A DNA stretch of 64,000 nucleotides from Lepas anatifera (lineage: Eukaryota; Arthropoda; Thecostraca; Lepadidae), in NCBI GenBank assembly GCA_034440635.1, contig JAOTON010002065.1, positions 972,492-1,036,491 on the forward strand, written 5' to 3'. A program made the translations under genes and the position numbers. Of this stretch, positions 1 to 10,592 are shown in pieces (the first letter of the stretch is position 1; each line of letters opens with the position of its first letter). Under the pieces are notes generated by a model, which saw nothing but the letters and a program-made list of their open reading frames with translations, did not search any database and was not told the DNA's origin.

Positions 1-1130
1 ACCATTGGAGCTGTTGTCATAGACGGTGAATGTCCCGACGTGTCTCGCTGGGTATTAATTAAGGGCTGAAAACTTCCGTTTAATGGGGACAGCTTAAAGT
101 ATTCGTAGTCGGCGCTGGTATGGATAATTATAACCCTACTAGGTGTGTTGGGTAGCATACCTATTCCCTAACCAAATAAGTTCCGCACTAGAGCCCTGGA
201 AACTATTCTGACTTCTAAAATATGCATGCCACACATCACCGCCGGCTCGTAACGGACACTGCAAGTCGTCCCACAACCTCTCCGCCGCCGAGAGTCTGAG
301 CAGCAATGCATAACTTCCTGTCCTCCGACTCCGACAGAGGGCCGGCGTCGCACGCGGCACCAGTACTGACGCTATTGATCACAGCCGGCCGGAGATGAGC
401 GTGGCCGCCACCACTGCCAGGGGCACCTCCCCTCCCCCTCCTCCCGCCGCCCCAGCAGCATACAAGGCAGCGGCGAAAACACGCCACTGATTCGATCTTG
501 CATGGTCACGTGAACAAGAGATTGGACGAAAATAATGGCGTGTCTACACCGCTGTGTGTGTGAGCTGGGCCTCTCATGGTGGGTGGGCACGCGCAGTCGG
601 TGTACTCATGGTTGGTGATTACATCCAGAGACCCCGTGTATTTTTCTGTTCAAATCTGTACTGGGGGCCGAGGAACGGACGGGCATCGCGAGAGCTCCAA
701 GTGGCATATTTCAATAATTCAAAGAGTACCAATGGGAAAGCTAGAAGAGCAGTTTTTTATTTAGGATGGGAACATTACCCCCGTCCCCACAATAATTACA
801 TTCCTAGAAACGCCCTTGGAAATAAATCGGAACGTGACACTTTTAATGATCATGCAATGTAAAAAAATCCTCACCTAGCCTTCGAACCCAATGGATTTGG
901 TACCAGAAGTAGTGAAAGATAGAGATGTCACTCTTTTTCGTTCCAACGCCAAGGTATGCAGAATCTATAGTAAGGAAAATCCAGGAACATACAAACGGCA
1001 CAGTATGAGAAACTCACCAGCAGAGGGGGACGTGTGCCCATACCCTACATTAATAGTGTTAAGCATAGGATAACATCGCCTAGGTCAGTATAGGCAACAG
1101 GCATTCAGGCATTCGGGTTTAAAAGGGGCT
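1..1130. other. Unassigned, probably intronic
   Basis: No gene or repeat recognised. The part from about 236 to 480 is GC- and CpG-rich compared with its surroundings, as the two proven exons of this window are. Its minus-strand translations resemble no protein I know and I see no good pair of splice sites, so no exon is called. The remainder is AT-rich with stops in all frames. Confidence 0.4.
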
Positions 1131-1139
1131 CTGAACTAT

Positions 1140-1860
1140 CAATGTTCCCTAGGGTATGTATATGTTACGGAAAATGTGTAAACTAGGTGTTTTACACATT
1201 GCAAAGGTAAGCCTAGGCAAAATGCAGGATCCTCAACAACCTAGGCACTACGCAAAAGGTTTGGAATTTTCAAAATGCCCCAAAAATTCAAACTTCCCAA
1301 TCTTGCTGAGCATTGCATAAAATGCGGGGCAATATACACATTATCATACACTGTTGTGCAAAATGACCGGCAATGTCACAACCAAGAGATGTTAACTTAT
1401 GGTAATACTTAGAGGATGTTTGCAGTTGCATCGTGGTAGACGGTGCCATCACCACCCTCATATTCATCTGCTACTGCTACACCCACACAACAACTGTTCG
1501 TGCAGCAAACAAGTAGACTGCGCAGCTTTTTCAGTTTAAGTGCATGCTTTACTGAATGACGTATGCATCGGAACAATTATTTCGCCGAGAATGATGATAT
1601 TAGACGAGCAATAGCCTTTCAGTTTTTATCTTCTTAAAGTAAGAGAAAACTTAAACAAAGTTACCTAACACTGTCCCGTTTTTTTCTCCAAATTAACAGG
1701 TGTCCGGATAGTTTTCAAATTACCAGGGCAGTTTGCACTTTGCCAACAAACTTGGAAATCATGCACATTGCCAGGTGATTTCGCATTTTGCACATTTCCT
1801 GGACAATGTGCAAAATGCCCAATTTACCACATTGCCTGCAGCATATATAAAACGTTCAGC
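1140..1860. repeat. Region rich in GCAAAATGC/GCATTTTGC motifs
   Basis: Variants of the words TGCAAAATGC, GCATTTTGC and CACATTGC recur on both strands near 1190-1380 and 1725-1850. A small hairpin sits near 1175-1195, where GTGTAAA and TTTTACAC flank a short loop. The arrangement suggests an old inverted-repeat element, but I could not define its ends or a target duplication. Confidence 0.3.
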
Positions 1861-2909
1861 ATAGAATAGTGTTCTTTCATGTCAATTTCGTGACATGGCT
1901 ATGGCTTGGCTATTTCGCCGTACATTATGGTAGCAAAACAGCATCTGTTGACCACACCCACATATCCTGCCTGATTTCATAACATTGCTATCGAAAAAAA
2001 TCTGTGTTGCTGTCAAGGCTCTGTGGAGACGTAAGAGCTGGCGCTTTTACTTTCCGACGTGAAGGGCGGCGCCTGTCCTCTCACAACTGTTCACAACTTC
2101 CAGGAATTCGCGCAGCAGAGTATTCCCGGCGAATATTGGGTTGCGTTTGCTAACTTGTGCGGCACGCTTGATCGAATCGTTGCAGCGAAGTCGTCAGGCT
2201 TTTTGTGATTGGATAAGACAGGCAATGGAGCTTGTGTTTCTATAGCGCAATCAAACCATCGCTGAAAGTTGATGGGTGAGGATCCCTGACGTAAGAAATT
2301 GAGGTTAAACAAAAAGTAGGACAACACACTTATCTACAAAGAAGGGAATGATACGATAATGTATCATTTGATGGAAAGCATGACGTTTAGGAAACATAAA
2401 ATAGTAAAATAGTTCAAGAAGATTATGAGGGCAGGTTCTAACAAACGAATACAAACAAATAATGTGAGTTTGTGAGTAGGTTTCAGACTTGTCACTGGTA
2501 TGACCCTGTCTTGTGCTGGTCAGCAGACACACTCTGGCAGCCCCGACCCCCAATGCACCATACTGTCCCGTACGCCGTCGGAACACTATCTCGTGGGAAC
2601 CTGTCCATCACTACGTCCGCCGTAAGACCAGCAGACTGGGTGGTTTTTATGGCGATTAACAACATAACGTTGTCGGCCAACTGGTCCCTCCAAAAACAAG
2701 CCTGCAAAAAGCAACACCAGACACGACGAACATCTGATGACGGGTACGCTCCAACTTATCTGCGGAAAATGTTGACAGGCTCAAAAGTCGTGACCCCAGC
2801 CAATTCAGTCTGCCATCTCCAGATCTTAACTCGAAGGTGTCCCCAGATCAGATAAGCAGGCTGTGGAGGTCTCAGCATAATACTTACAAAAACACAATGT
2901 TATTCGAGC
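1861..2909. other. Unassigned, probably intronic
   Basis: No gene, RNA or repeat recognised. The longest open frames on either strand (for example 2472-2855) show no familiar motif and no exon-like splice context. Confidence 0.4.
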
Positions 2910-2922
2910 TTTCATTCAAGAG

Positions 2923-3112
2923 AGGGGGCGCGGTAGTGGAGTGGTCAGCGTAGCTGGCTTCCACGCAGCCGACCCGGGTTCAAGGCCCGGCGGCTTCCCT
3001 GAACAAGGAGCAAGCTGGCTCCCGAACAACCCTTCCAACAGGGAGAGAGTTGGCGACGCCATATGACCCTGGCAGTTGGTGCGTCGATAAGCCCCAATAA
3101 TTATTATTATTA
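2923..3112 (+). mobile_element. tRNA-derived SINE, young copy
   Basis: A short retroposon whose 5' part looks like a tRNA. An A-box-like TAGTGGAGTGG near 2935 and a B-box-like GGGTTCAAGGCCC near 2978 would form an internal RNA polymerase III promoter. A tRNA-unrelated body follows and the element ends in a TTA/ATT microsatellite tail. It is bracketed by a perfect 13-bp direct repeat, TTTCATTCAAGAG, at 2910-2922 and 3113-3125, as expected of target-primed reverse transcription. The intact duplication makes it one of the younger insertions here. Related copies on the minus strand are at 9178, 28823, 31434 and 31650, with a fragment on the plus strand at 32161. Confidence 0.85.
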
Positions 3113-3125
3113 TTTCATTCAAGAG

Positions 3126-3454
3126 TACTGTGAGATTGAGATATTTGTAGGCGTGTTATGAGCTGAACATGTTGTATTTACAAGAATGTATCCGAGGAAG
3201 ATAAGCAAGAAACAAATTAAACATTTGGATAATGAGAACAAAAAGAGAAAGAACGACAAAGCTGGTTCAAATCATGTTGTTCTGTCATAGTCCATGATGG
3301 GAGACATGCGCTGGATTTTGGGTCTCACATAGGGGTTGTACATTTAACGGCATCGGAGTTAGCCCATCCGAGATCCCGTTTATCGAAAAGAGATATCCAG
3401 TCGCCGGGGGAGAGGTAACTTCTAGTAACAGGTACATATGGCAGTCATATGCGT
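3126..3454. other. Unassigned
   Basis: AT-rich sequence, no gene or repeat recognised. Confidence 0.4.
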
Positions 3455-3680
3455 CGGAACAGGGGAAAGGCAGAGCCCCCCCCCCACTTTGCATAAAATT
3501 CTCCCGATTTCAGTCAAATTTGAAAAAGGACATTATCATCCCAAATACGTGAGGAAGATAACAAGGAGCCATAAACCAACGAATATTTGGTTCTAGAAGT
3601 GAAATATTATTGTCAGCAAGAAGTTATATAGTGACTGGTCACGCACTTTGTTGCCGGAGGCAACGCTTCGTGTCGCGGAT
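3455..3680 (+). mobile_element. Degraded MITE copy, same family as 55623-55868
   Basis: Shares several blocks in the same order with the better preserved element at 55623-55868: a C-run followed by CACTTTG, a TTTCAGTCAAA block, AATATTTGGTTCTAGAAG, a TTGTCAGCA block, and a terminal TTGCCGGAGGCAACGC that resembles the CCGGTGGCGACGC end. Both termini are eroded and I see no target duplication. Confidence 0.5.
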
Positions 3681-4572
3681 TTAGGATTTTAGGGGTCCCG
3701 ATGTGTTCCCTGAATGAGGCAACATCTGGTCCCGCAATCCTTTACCAGCCATGTGCAAGTTAGTGACACCATGTAATCTGAGCAGTCCGTGTGTGGTTAT
3801 TAAAACTCCGTTATCACACAATGATTACATAACTAATAGTAAAAGCAGCACTCCAACATTCAGACGTAATGAGGCATCACCAGATTGGAAATGCAGCCAG
3901 GCGACAAAGTCGGCCATCAGTCGATTTACCGCCCCATGTCGTCCACAGTTGAATCCGGCCCAAATCTCACTCTGATGGAGCAGCACAAGAGTAGGGGTCA
4001 TCGTTTCTAATTACACCATTCGTAAGAGCGGTGCTCTCCAGCCGCCCAGACCCCGCAGACACATCCCAACTCAGCCGACAGTCGTTAGCTCAGCCGCAAA
4101 CTTACACAGACTTCAACGGACTTTGGCAAACTCATAAAGCTACGGCCATAACTGATATCGTAAACAACAAGTCCCGTCTGTCCGCCGGAAGCGGCCAACT
4201 CCAGCTTATCAGTTCTTTTTCCTCCCTTGGGAAGATATCAAGAAAGCAGATGGAACAAACCCAACTCAGTGGAAAATGCACAGCTCGGATACTTTGGCCA
4301 AATTTGGGTTTCGTAAACATCCACCACCGGGGTAAGTCAGTAAAACTGGGCATTTGCAAATGCATAAGTAACAATTATATTTATAATGACAGGCAAAAAT
4401 TAAGCGGTAAATATCGATCAAGGTATTTTATGATTTTAGCAGCATGATATGTGTTAATAACGGGTATATGTTGTATGACTCCGTGCTCAATCAACAAGAG
4501 TACCTAATCGAAGAGTCCCAGACGCCAGCTAAATTCATTAGCACACATTACTCATTTTTATAGTTTTATGGT
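3681..4572. other. Unassigned
   Basis: No feature recognised. The 138-codon open frame at 4031-4447 has no recognisable motif and is treated as chance. Confidence 0.4.
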
Positions 4573-4972
4573 CAGAGATGGATCCAGGGGGAGGGGGCGA
4601 TCCGCCAATGCGCCTCCCTCGGCAAAGGGAAACAGAGGGGTCAAACCCCTTTTGCCCCCTCCCCCAAAGCAAGCTAGTATTTCATAATTGATCTTCGGAA
4701 AAAAAACATTTCAAGCGTTTTTATTCGTTTGGAGGGTAAGACCTCTGTGAACGTGAAAGTAATTATACCTGAAGAGGAGGACAAACCATACTTTTTTTTG
4801 TTTTTCGAACAATCGTTGCGGAGAGATTGATAAAATCCGCAGCACTCGTTTAATCCACGGCACTAGTTCAATCCCACCAGCAGCCAGATGTGCCGCTAAG
4901 CTTTTTCGTTCCGAGGCTTACATGGGATTGCCCCCTCCCCCAAACTGACCGCCTGGAGCCGCCCCTATCTAT
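4573..4972. mobile_element. Possible degraded MITE of the GGATCCA type
   Basis: Begins with GATGGATCCAGGGGGAGG and ends with CCTGGAGCCGCCCCTATCT. This resembles the GGATCCAGG / CCTGGATCC termini of the hAT-like MITEs elsewhere in the window, with C- and G-runs inside each end. The termini pair only partly and no clear target duplication is visible. Confidence 0.35.
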
Positions 4973-5940
4973 GGTGTATCAATCAGTTTTAGTACGCGCT
5001 GTATTGTATAGCGGACCTCGTGGAACATGGTAGCTTTATGGGATTAGTATTAAGCCGTCAGTAGGATAAAATGTAGCAAAAAAGTTTCCCAATTCGTTTC
5101 TCTCAGAACTTACAATTTCCGAAGGACTGGCACTCCGTGACTGCACTTATTTTACTAAGCACACTAATCTACTCATTTACAATCCCCTCCCTATGGGTCT
5201 AAACGCAAGCGGCAGTGGCGTCGGCTTCCATGCAGGGCCCCACAGGGACAAATGGGGTCGACATACGCTCTACGTGCAAGTTAGTTGTCTGGAAAGGGTG
5301 GGTTCTGGAATAGATAGTGTCATACCTGAGGTATGCCAGTACGCTCTATCATTTAGCGATCCCTATTTTGATATTCTATAAACGTGTAACAATCCCCGTC
5401 AGGTAAAAAGTCGAGGGGGCTGGGCCGAAGGCCGGAGTGGAGGCGAAGTGCTGTGAACACCCGCTCGAGGGCCCCACCGGCGCCACTGGTACTCGCCTGA
5501 TCCCCGCCATTCAGTCAACCACTGCAGAAGCAACGGCCGTATTGCAGGAAGCCGAAATTCACAGACATTAGGAAATATCAAATATATCAAAGTTCACGGA
5601 TCGCCAAAACCAAGCTTGCAGCGGGCCGGAAAGTGCAGCCACTGAAAGGTAGGTATCACATTCGGTCATTAGGTAACACATTAATGCTTGGTAATGCAGG
5701 GCGTGATATAGCCTAGATGCCGAAAGCGCCCTATAAACTCCAATACACACACTAGGTAATGCATGTCACGGATCTGAATTTTCCTCGAGCAGGAGGGTAA
5801 GAACACACAAACTACGGCCATATGCTGTTTGGTGACAGTAGCAAAATACACTGCAACACATTAGGTGTGTAGTAAAAATATGTACCCATAAAATATATCG
5901 TAAGTAGACAGCTATTGTCTGTATACATAGGGTAAGGGCG
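4973..5940. other. Unassigned
   Basis: No gene or repeat recognised. A GC-richer patch at 5410-5530 encodes nothing I recognise on either strand. Confidence 0.4.
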
Positions 5941-6559
5941 GGTAAGAGTACGCAAGAGATAAGAGTACGCAGCAGCTGTTTTGGTTACTGAGCAACCACT
6001 GAGATGGTGGGTACCCTGGTATAAAAAAGCAAGGTCAGTGTCCAGGCTGCACACCAAAATTCAGCCTGCTCCTGTTCTTTCTGCGGGAGTACAGAACAAA
6101 ATAAATTTCTGGGCACCCTTGAAGTAATATTTCTTAACTGGGTAAACTTTGTAGACCATGGTTCTATTATCAAAACTATTGCATTACGGTCTGCCATCAG
6201 TAAGAGAGCTGAGCTAGGAGTGTGCTCTAGGACCGGAGCTCACGCTAAAACGCCTGCCAACATGTTTATGAAGACTTTCTTCCCAAGTGAGCATGTCCGG
6301 CAAGAGTACGCAGTAGACCATTGGGCAAGAGTGCGCATGCTTAAGAGATAGGAAAATTTAATTTTCGCTCGGAACAGAGTTTGTAGTTCATATTTGGAAA
6401 ACCAAACGTTGCAACATAGTTCTTGTATATTCCGAACGATATAAAATCATTCAATCGCCTAGTTTGACGACAAAAAAAACTTCGCGACATGGCCCTTGCA
6501 CCTAAGGCACAGCGGGGCATCAATGCGTACTCCAGCCTCCTCTCTTGCGTACTCTTACC
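5941..6559. mobile_element. Non-autonomous element with GAGTACGC inverted termini
   Basis: The 19-base word GGTAAGAGTACGCAAGAGA at 5941-5959 recurs as an exact reverse complement at 6541-6559, bounding a 619-bp unit with no transposase. The same core occurs again at 5960 and 6322. The 16-base CCGGCAAGAGTACGCA occurs as a direct repeat at 6297 and 6568, the second copy just outside the right end. I cannot assign a superfamily and no target duplication is clear. Confidence 0.55.
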
Positions 6560-8025
6560 GACCCACTCCGGCAAGAGTACGCACGTGACTTTTTATTTTT
6601 GATGGGCTCGTGGCGAGCTTCTTTCAGAGACATCGAGTTGAAACATGGACGAATCATAGACAATTATTCAGGCTAAACAACCACATAAATATTTTAGCTG
6701 TTGGACTTAAAGGAGAAAAGGGGAAGCCTTTAGAAAGTTAAGTGCATGCTCTTGCACGGACTTCCCCTACTACGAAATGTTATGCACATACTCAGGAACA
6801 CTGGAAATACCAAAGACCTCCACGCCTTTGTGCGTATCAGTGGGTGGGGTGGGGAGGAGATGCGCTTAGAGACAACCTAAGAGTGAGTGCGGAGCACCCC
6901 GGCAAGACAGAATGACAGGCGCCGCCAGATTTATGGAAATTTATGGAGGATGCCGGGACGGCGAAAATTTATGCTGAGCATCTGGGCGGTCCCCTGTGAT
7001 GCATTCGACTTCAGTCCCAAAAATCTAGGCCCAGTCCAAATTAGGCGGACGTGTCAGCGCCGACAACGCCTCCAAAAGGAGAGCACGTGAGCCTGAAAAA
7101 TACGGAGCCGAGCGCGAGCCCGGAGACGGCGAGACAAAAAAAACAGCAAGAAAAAAACAGAAAACACAAACACGCACCTTTGGCACGTAACTTATCACAT
7201 ATCCTGTGGTAATAAACGCCTGACAATCATTCATCTTCATATCCAATCGACTCGAGAGCCTGCAACGGACGCTGCATTGGGAATACAATGATTGATACGG
7301 CACCCGGAAGGCCGTACGTGACGACCGCAGACCCCGGTCTGACCAGGCGGCAGTCAGCAGCAGCGGCTGAGGGTGATGGAAACCCGCGACAGGGCCGGAG
7401 ATAGGACGGGGAGACGGGTGTGGGGGAAAAGAGGCGATTGAAAAAGGGCAGGCCAGAGTACGAGAACGGGACCGGCAGAGAGGCTAATTATGTCTGATTG
7501 TGCAAACAGGGGAGTTTGTGAAAAGTGACACTTTGTCAGATTAACCTGGCACAGTCCAATCTGGAAGACAAACAAGGTAGAATAAATACAATGCACACAC
7601 ACCTCTGAGCGCGGTACTGCCTTTTCCCCTTGTCATGTATGAGTATGTAGTGCGTCAGGAAAAACATATTTGCTAATATTATGCTTGCATTCACCAGACC
7701 TCTCAGAACCATTAGGCGAAAAGATGTGTGTAGATGTCCGTAATCCTGCCTACGGATATTCATCCGAATACAAATTAATTCGTATACTGATAAGGCATCA
7801 TTTGGCCTATCTCCACGAATCTGAAGGAGAAAATTAAGCAAAGTCAAAAATCAAAGATGCGGAGAAAGCTGGGTTTGCACACTATTTCATCGCTGGTTTC
7901 AGGTGGTGGCCTATCAACATTGGGCTATATTTAAACCATGCTCCTCGCTGCAGCACTGAGCACTGCGGTGTACCAACTCCCAATTCCATTTGTTCTATTC
8001 TTAAGTGTTTTTTAATAGGATAGAT
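6560..8025. other. Unassigned
   Basis: Outside the GAGTACGC word at 6568 I see no gene or repeat. The stretch 7020-7140 is CpG-rich but has no recognisable peptide. Confidence 0.4.
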
Positions 8026-8185
8026 CAGTGGCAGATCCAGGACTTCTTCTCTGGGGGAGGGGGGCTAGGGGCTCGAGCCTCCCCACCCATTGCCTCGGAA
8101 CAGCCTCCGGCTATGCATCTTCTGCAGGCACTCTGGCATTTCAGGGGGCTTGGGCTCCCTAGCCCAACCCTTGTATCCGCCACTG
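8026..8185. mobile_element. hAT-like MITE, CAGTGGC(A/G)GAT family, copy 1
   Basis: A 160-bp element beginning CAGTGGCAGATCCAGGA and ending with the complementary TATCCGCCACTG. The interior has GGGGGGCTAGGGGCTCGAG near the left end and a complementary CCTAGCCC run near the right. Flanking octamers GGATAGAT (8018-8025) and GCATACAT (8186-8193) agree at 6 of 8 positions, fitting an aged 8-bp hAT target duplication. Sister copies are at 10437 and 55073. It has no coding capacity. Confidence 0.7.
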
Positions 8186-9177
8186 GCATACATGAATCTA
8201 TAAGCAGTCCTATCCTTTATTGGAATAAAACTCCCTTCACTATCCAATACCATGTATAACATACGTAGGAGAATGTGCAGCTTCTAAGAACATACGACTC
8301 CTGTCTGATTACTGCACAGTGGCGAAACAGTTCCGATTCGGCGAGCTGTGGTGCCGTTAGTTGTCGGTAACTTATTTTCCGGCCCCGGCTGTCGGCAGCA
8401 GATGGCCGTGGCTGCAAGGCCGACTGGGAGACTGGAGCTGGGAACAGCGCTGCGGTAACTCGGTGTCTCCGGGGTGGGGGATGCTTCGGAGACACTGGGA
8501 GGGCGCGGCGTACTGAGTGAACCCGGTGCCGGTGCCTCATTGTTGAAACTGCTCCCAGTAGTAGGTTTTTGTTCAGACCTACACCACGTTCAGGGAGCGT
8601 AGCCTCGGTATCGGAGATTTTCGCTTCAGCAGGGAGTTATTGCAGTGATTTACTAGTGATAATGGCTCAGGTGCACCGACTTTGCAATCGTGTCGGCTGT
8701 CCGGGTCTATCGAATTCATTAGAAAATTTTGAGAATGTCTTGAAAGAATTACAACCACTGATGCCTGTAGAAATCGATCCCTTGAAGTATGTCCAGTGCA
8801 GAGTAATCTGCCTAGCTATTGCATACCCACAGCACCCCGTTCGAACTCACATCTTGCTGGTACTGTTTGTCACTGCCCATCTGCTCCCCTGTCTCAGTTG
8901 CGTTCCGACGGTTGGGGCGGCAGCGAGGACAGAGTACTCTCCTCGACAAGTTACACTTTACGTCAATTCTTCAGTGTGAACTGTTAAAGCATAAACAAGC
9001 GATGGTAGGCTATGTCTTCAAAGTCATTTATTATGTCCTTTCTTATTTGTTATTCGGTGTTGGCCTTCTAAAAAAGGCAAGATTCATTTCAGGGAATATA
9101 ATAATCGAGCTTAGCACGAAGAGAAGCCTTCGGGCTTCAGGACATATCAAGTCCTTTATTCATATGGCGTTCCCATC
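8186..9177. other. Unassigned
   Basis: No gene recognised. A GC-rich patch at 8370-8530 and a 136-codon open frame at 8569-8979 resemble no protein family I know and lack convincing splice junctions. Confidence 0.4.
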
Positions 9178-9292
9178 TCCCGCCCTGTTAGAAAAGTGTA
9201 TTAAGGATCAGGAAGTCCCTATTCAGGATTTCTTCCGGGATTTGAACCCAGGTCAGTTGCGTGCCAGCCCAACGCGCTAACACTGTGGGGCC
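9178..9292 (-). mobile_element. tRNA-derived SINE fragment
   Basis: Read on the minus strand, this has the tRNA-like head with a B-box-like GGGTTCAAATCCC, then a body parallel to the SINE at 2923-3112, including the CTAACAGGGCGGGAGA block. The 3' third and the tail are missing, so it is a truncated older copy. Confidence 0.65.
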
Positions 9293-10436
9293 GCATTCCC
9301 AGTTCAGTTGAAGTACTTTGGTTCCAACTCATAACTTGAGCACATTTCACGTGCTCCATCAATCTTACGGGCGAAGTTCAAAGGGAACAACTATCGTGTC
9401 ATGTTCGCATCTGGGTATTGCCGTGCTGAAGCATACGTGCAGGCTGGCAGTTTGCGCCCACTCGAGAAGGCTGGAGATTCGAGTCTACAAAAAATCGTCG
9501 CATTGGCTCAAACCAAGCTTGACTCTCCTCATGCTCTGGCGTCTATCTGAACGACTGGCATGAATCGCGAAACCTTATCACAAACAAACCAAGATTCGTT
9601 TTAAAAATCCGTCTGCTAGCTGCCGCAGAGCCCGGACCTCGGTCGTCAGCCTGCCCGGCCGGTGCCGCCATCGTCAGATGCCCGGCGGGCATTTGTCGGC
9701 GGCGGCGGCTGGCGCGCGGCGACATCCGTCTCCGCGCGGACAGTAGTCGGCAGACGTCGACGCCTTCGGAGGCGGACATGGCAGACGGATGGCGCTGGTC
9801 GCTAATGTGCTGGAGTCGGAGCGGTAGGTGTCGACAGCCGCCGGTATTGCTGCGACAAACTGCAGGCAATCCAGCTGGAGTTCGCAGTACGCCGCGTCCA
9901 TATTGGCAGATGCAGAAGCCAATGCTCGGGTCAGGTGCCAAGCCAATTTCAGACGACCAGCTGTGACCCAGCGAAGGTGTCCGGACAATAACTGACGCTC
10001 ACGGCAGAGGCGCTGTTTTGAAGCTGTCAGAATTCGATTAACCACCACCGCTTTGACGATAAACAATGCCCCCTCCCCCCAAAGAAAGGTAGGCTAAGGA
10101 GGCTTGTCAACTCAGCCTTAGATGCCTGTTTTGAAGGCGCACAAATACGAGTATGTAGTTGTTTTCAAATGGCATCCGTTGAAGCCTTGTACTTGCTATT
10201 CCCGTTAAATCGCGAAGAGGATGACAATAGTCTGATCAGTCTTAATTCCAACATTATTTTACGGTCCTAACAATGGACCAGTGCAGCTTGGCACAATTGG
10301 TCCGGTAATTTAGAAAGTCAAAACATGGGGACCTTTCAAAGAAGTTCACTCTGGCTTTATGAACAGAACCTAAGTTAGTCGCAATCTCCACAATCATACA
10401 ATCAAGTCTTAATTCGGCTCTAATGGTACATTCTAG
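9293..10436. other. Unassigned, with a CpG-rich patch at 9600-9960
   Basis: The patch is conspicuously GC- and CpG-rich and open for over 100 codons in two minus-strand frames and about 60 in one plus-strand frame. One minus-strand frame begins with ATG in a reasonable context near 9900. The peptides are Ala/Pro/Arg-rich and match nothing I know. It could be an unrecognised exon of the minus-strand host gene, a CpG-rich repeat, or a promoter. No exon is called. Confidence 0.3.
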
Positions 10437-10592
10437 CCGTGGCGGATTGAGAACTTCATTTCGGGGGGGCTAGGGGCTCGAGCCCCACCCACCAATGCAT
10501 CGGATCAGCTTCTGCCTATGCATTAGCTATTGACACTCAAACATTTCGAGCAGAGGCTTGAGCCCCCTAGCCCCCTCTCGTATATACCATTG
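10437..10592. mobile_element. hAT-like MITE, CAGTGGC(A/G)GAT family, copy 2
   Basis: A 156-bp copy of the element at 8026-8185, with the same GGGGGGCTAGGGGCTCGAG block and complementary CCCCCTAGCCCCC block. Its terminal bases are mutated (CCGTGGCGGAT at the left, ATACCATTG at the right). Flanking octamers CATTCTAG and CCTTCCAG agree at 6 of 8 positions, fitting an old 8-bp duplication. Confidence 0.65.

Noticed and set aside
8569..8979. 136-codon plus-strand frame as a gene
   Set aside because: No domain, no neighbouring exon and no start or polyadenylation context.
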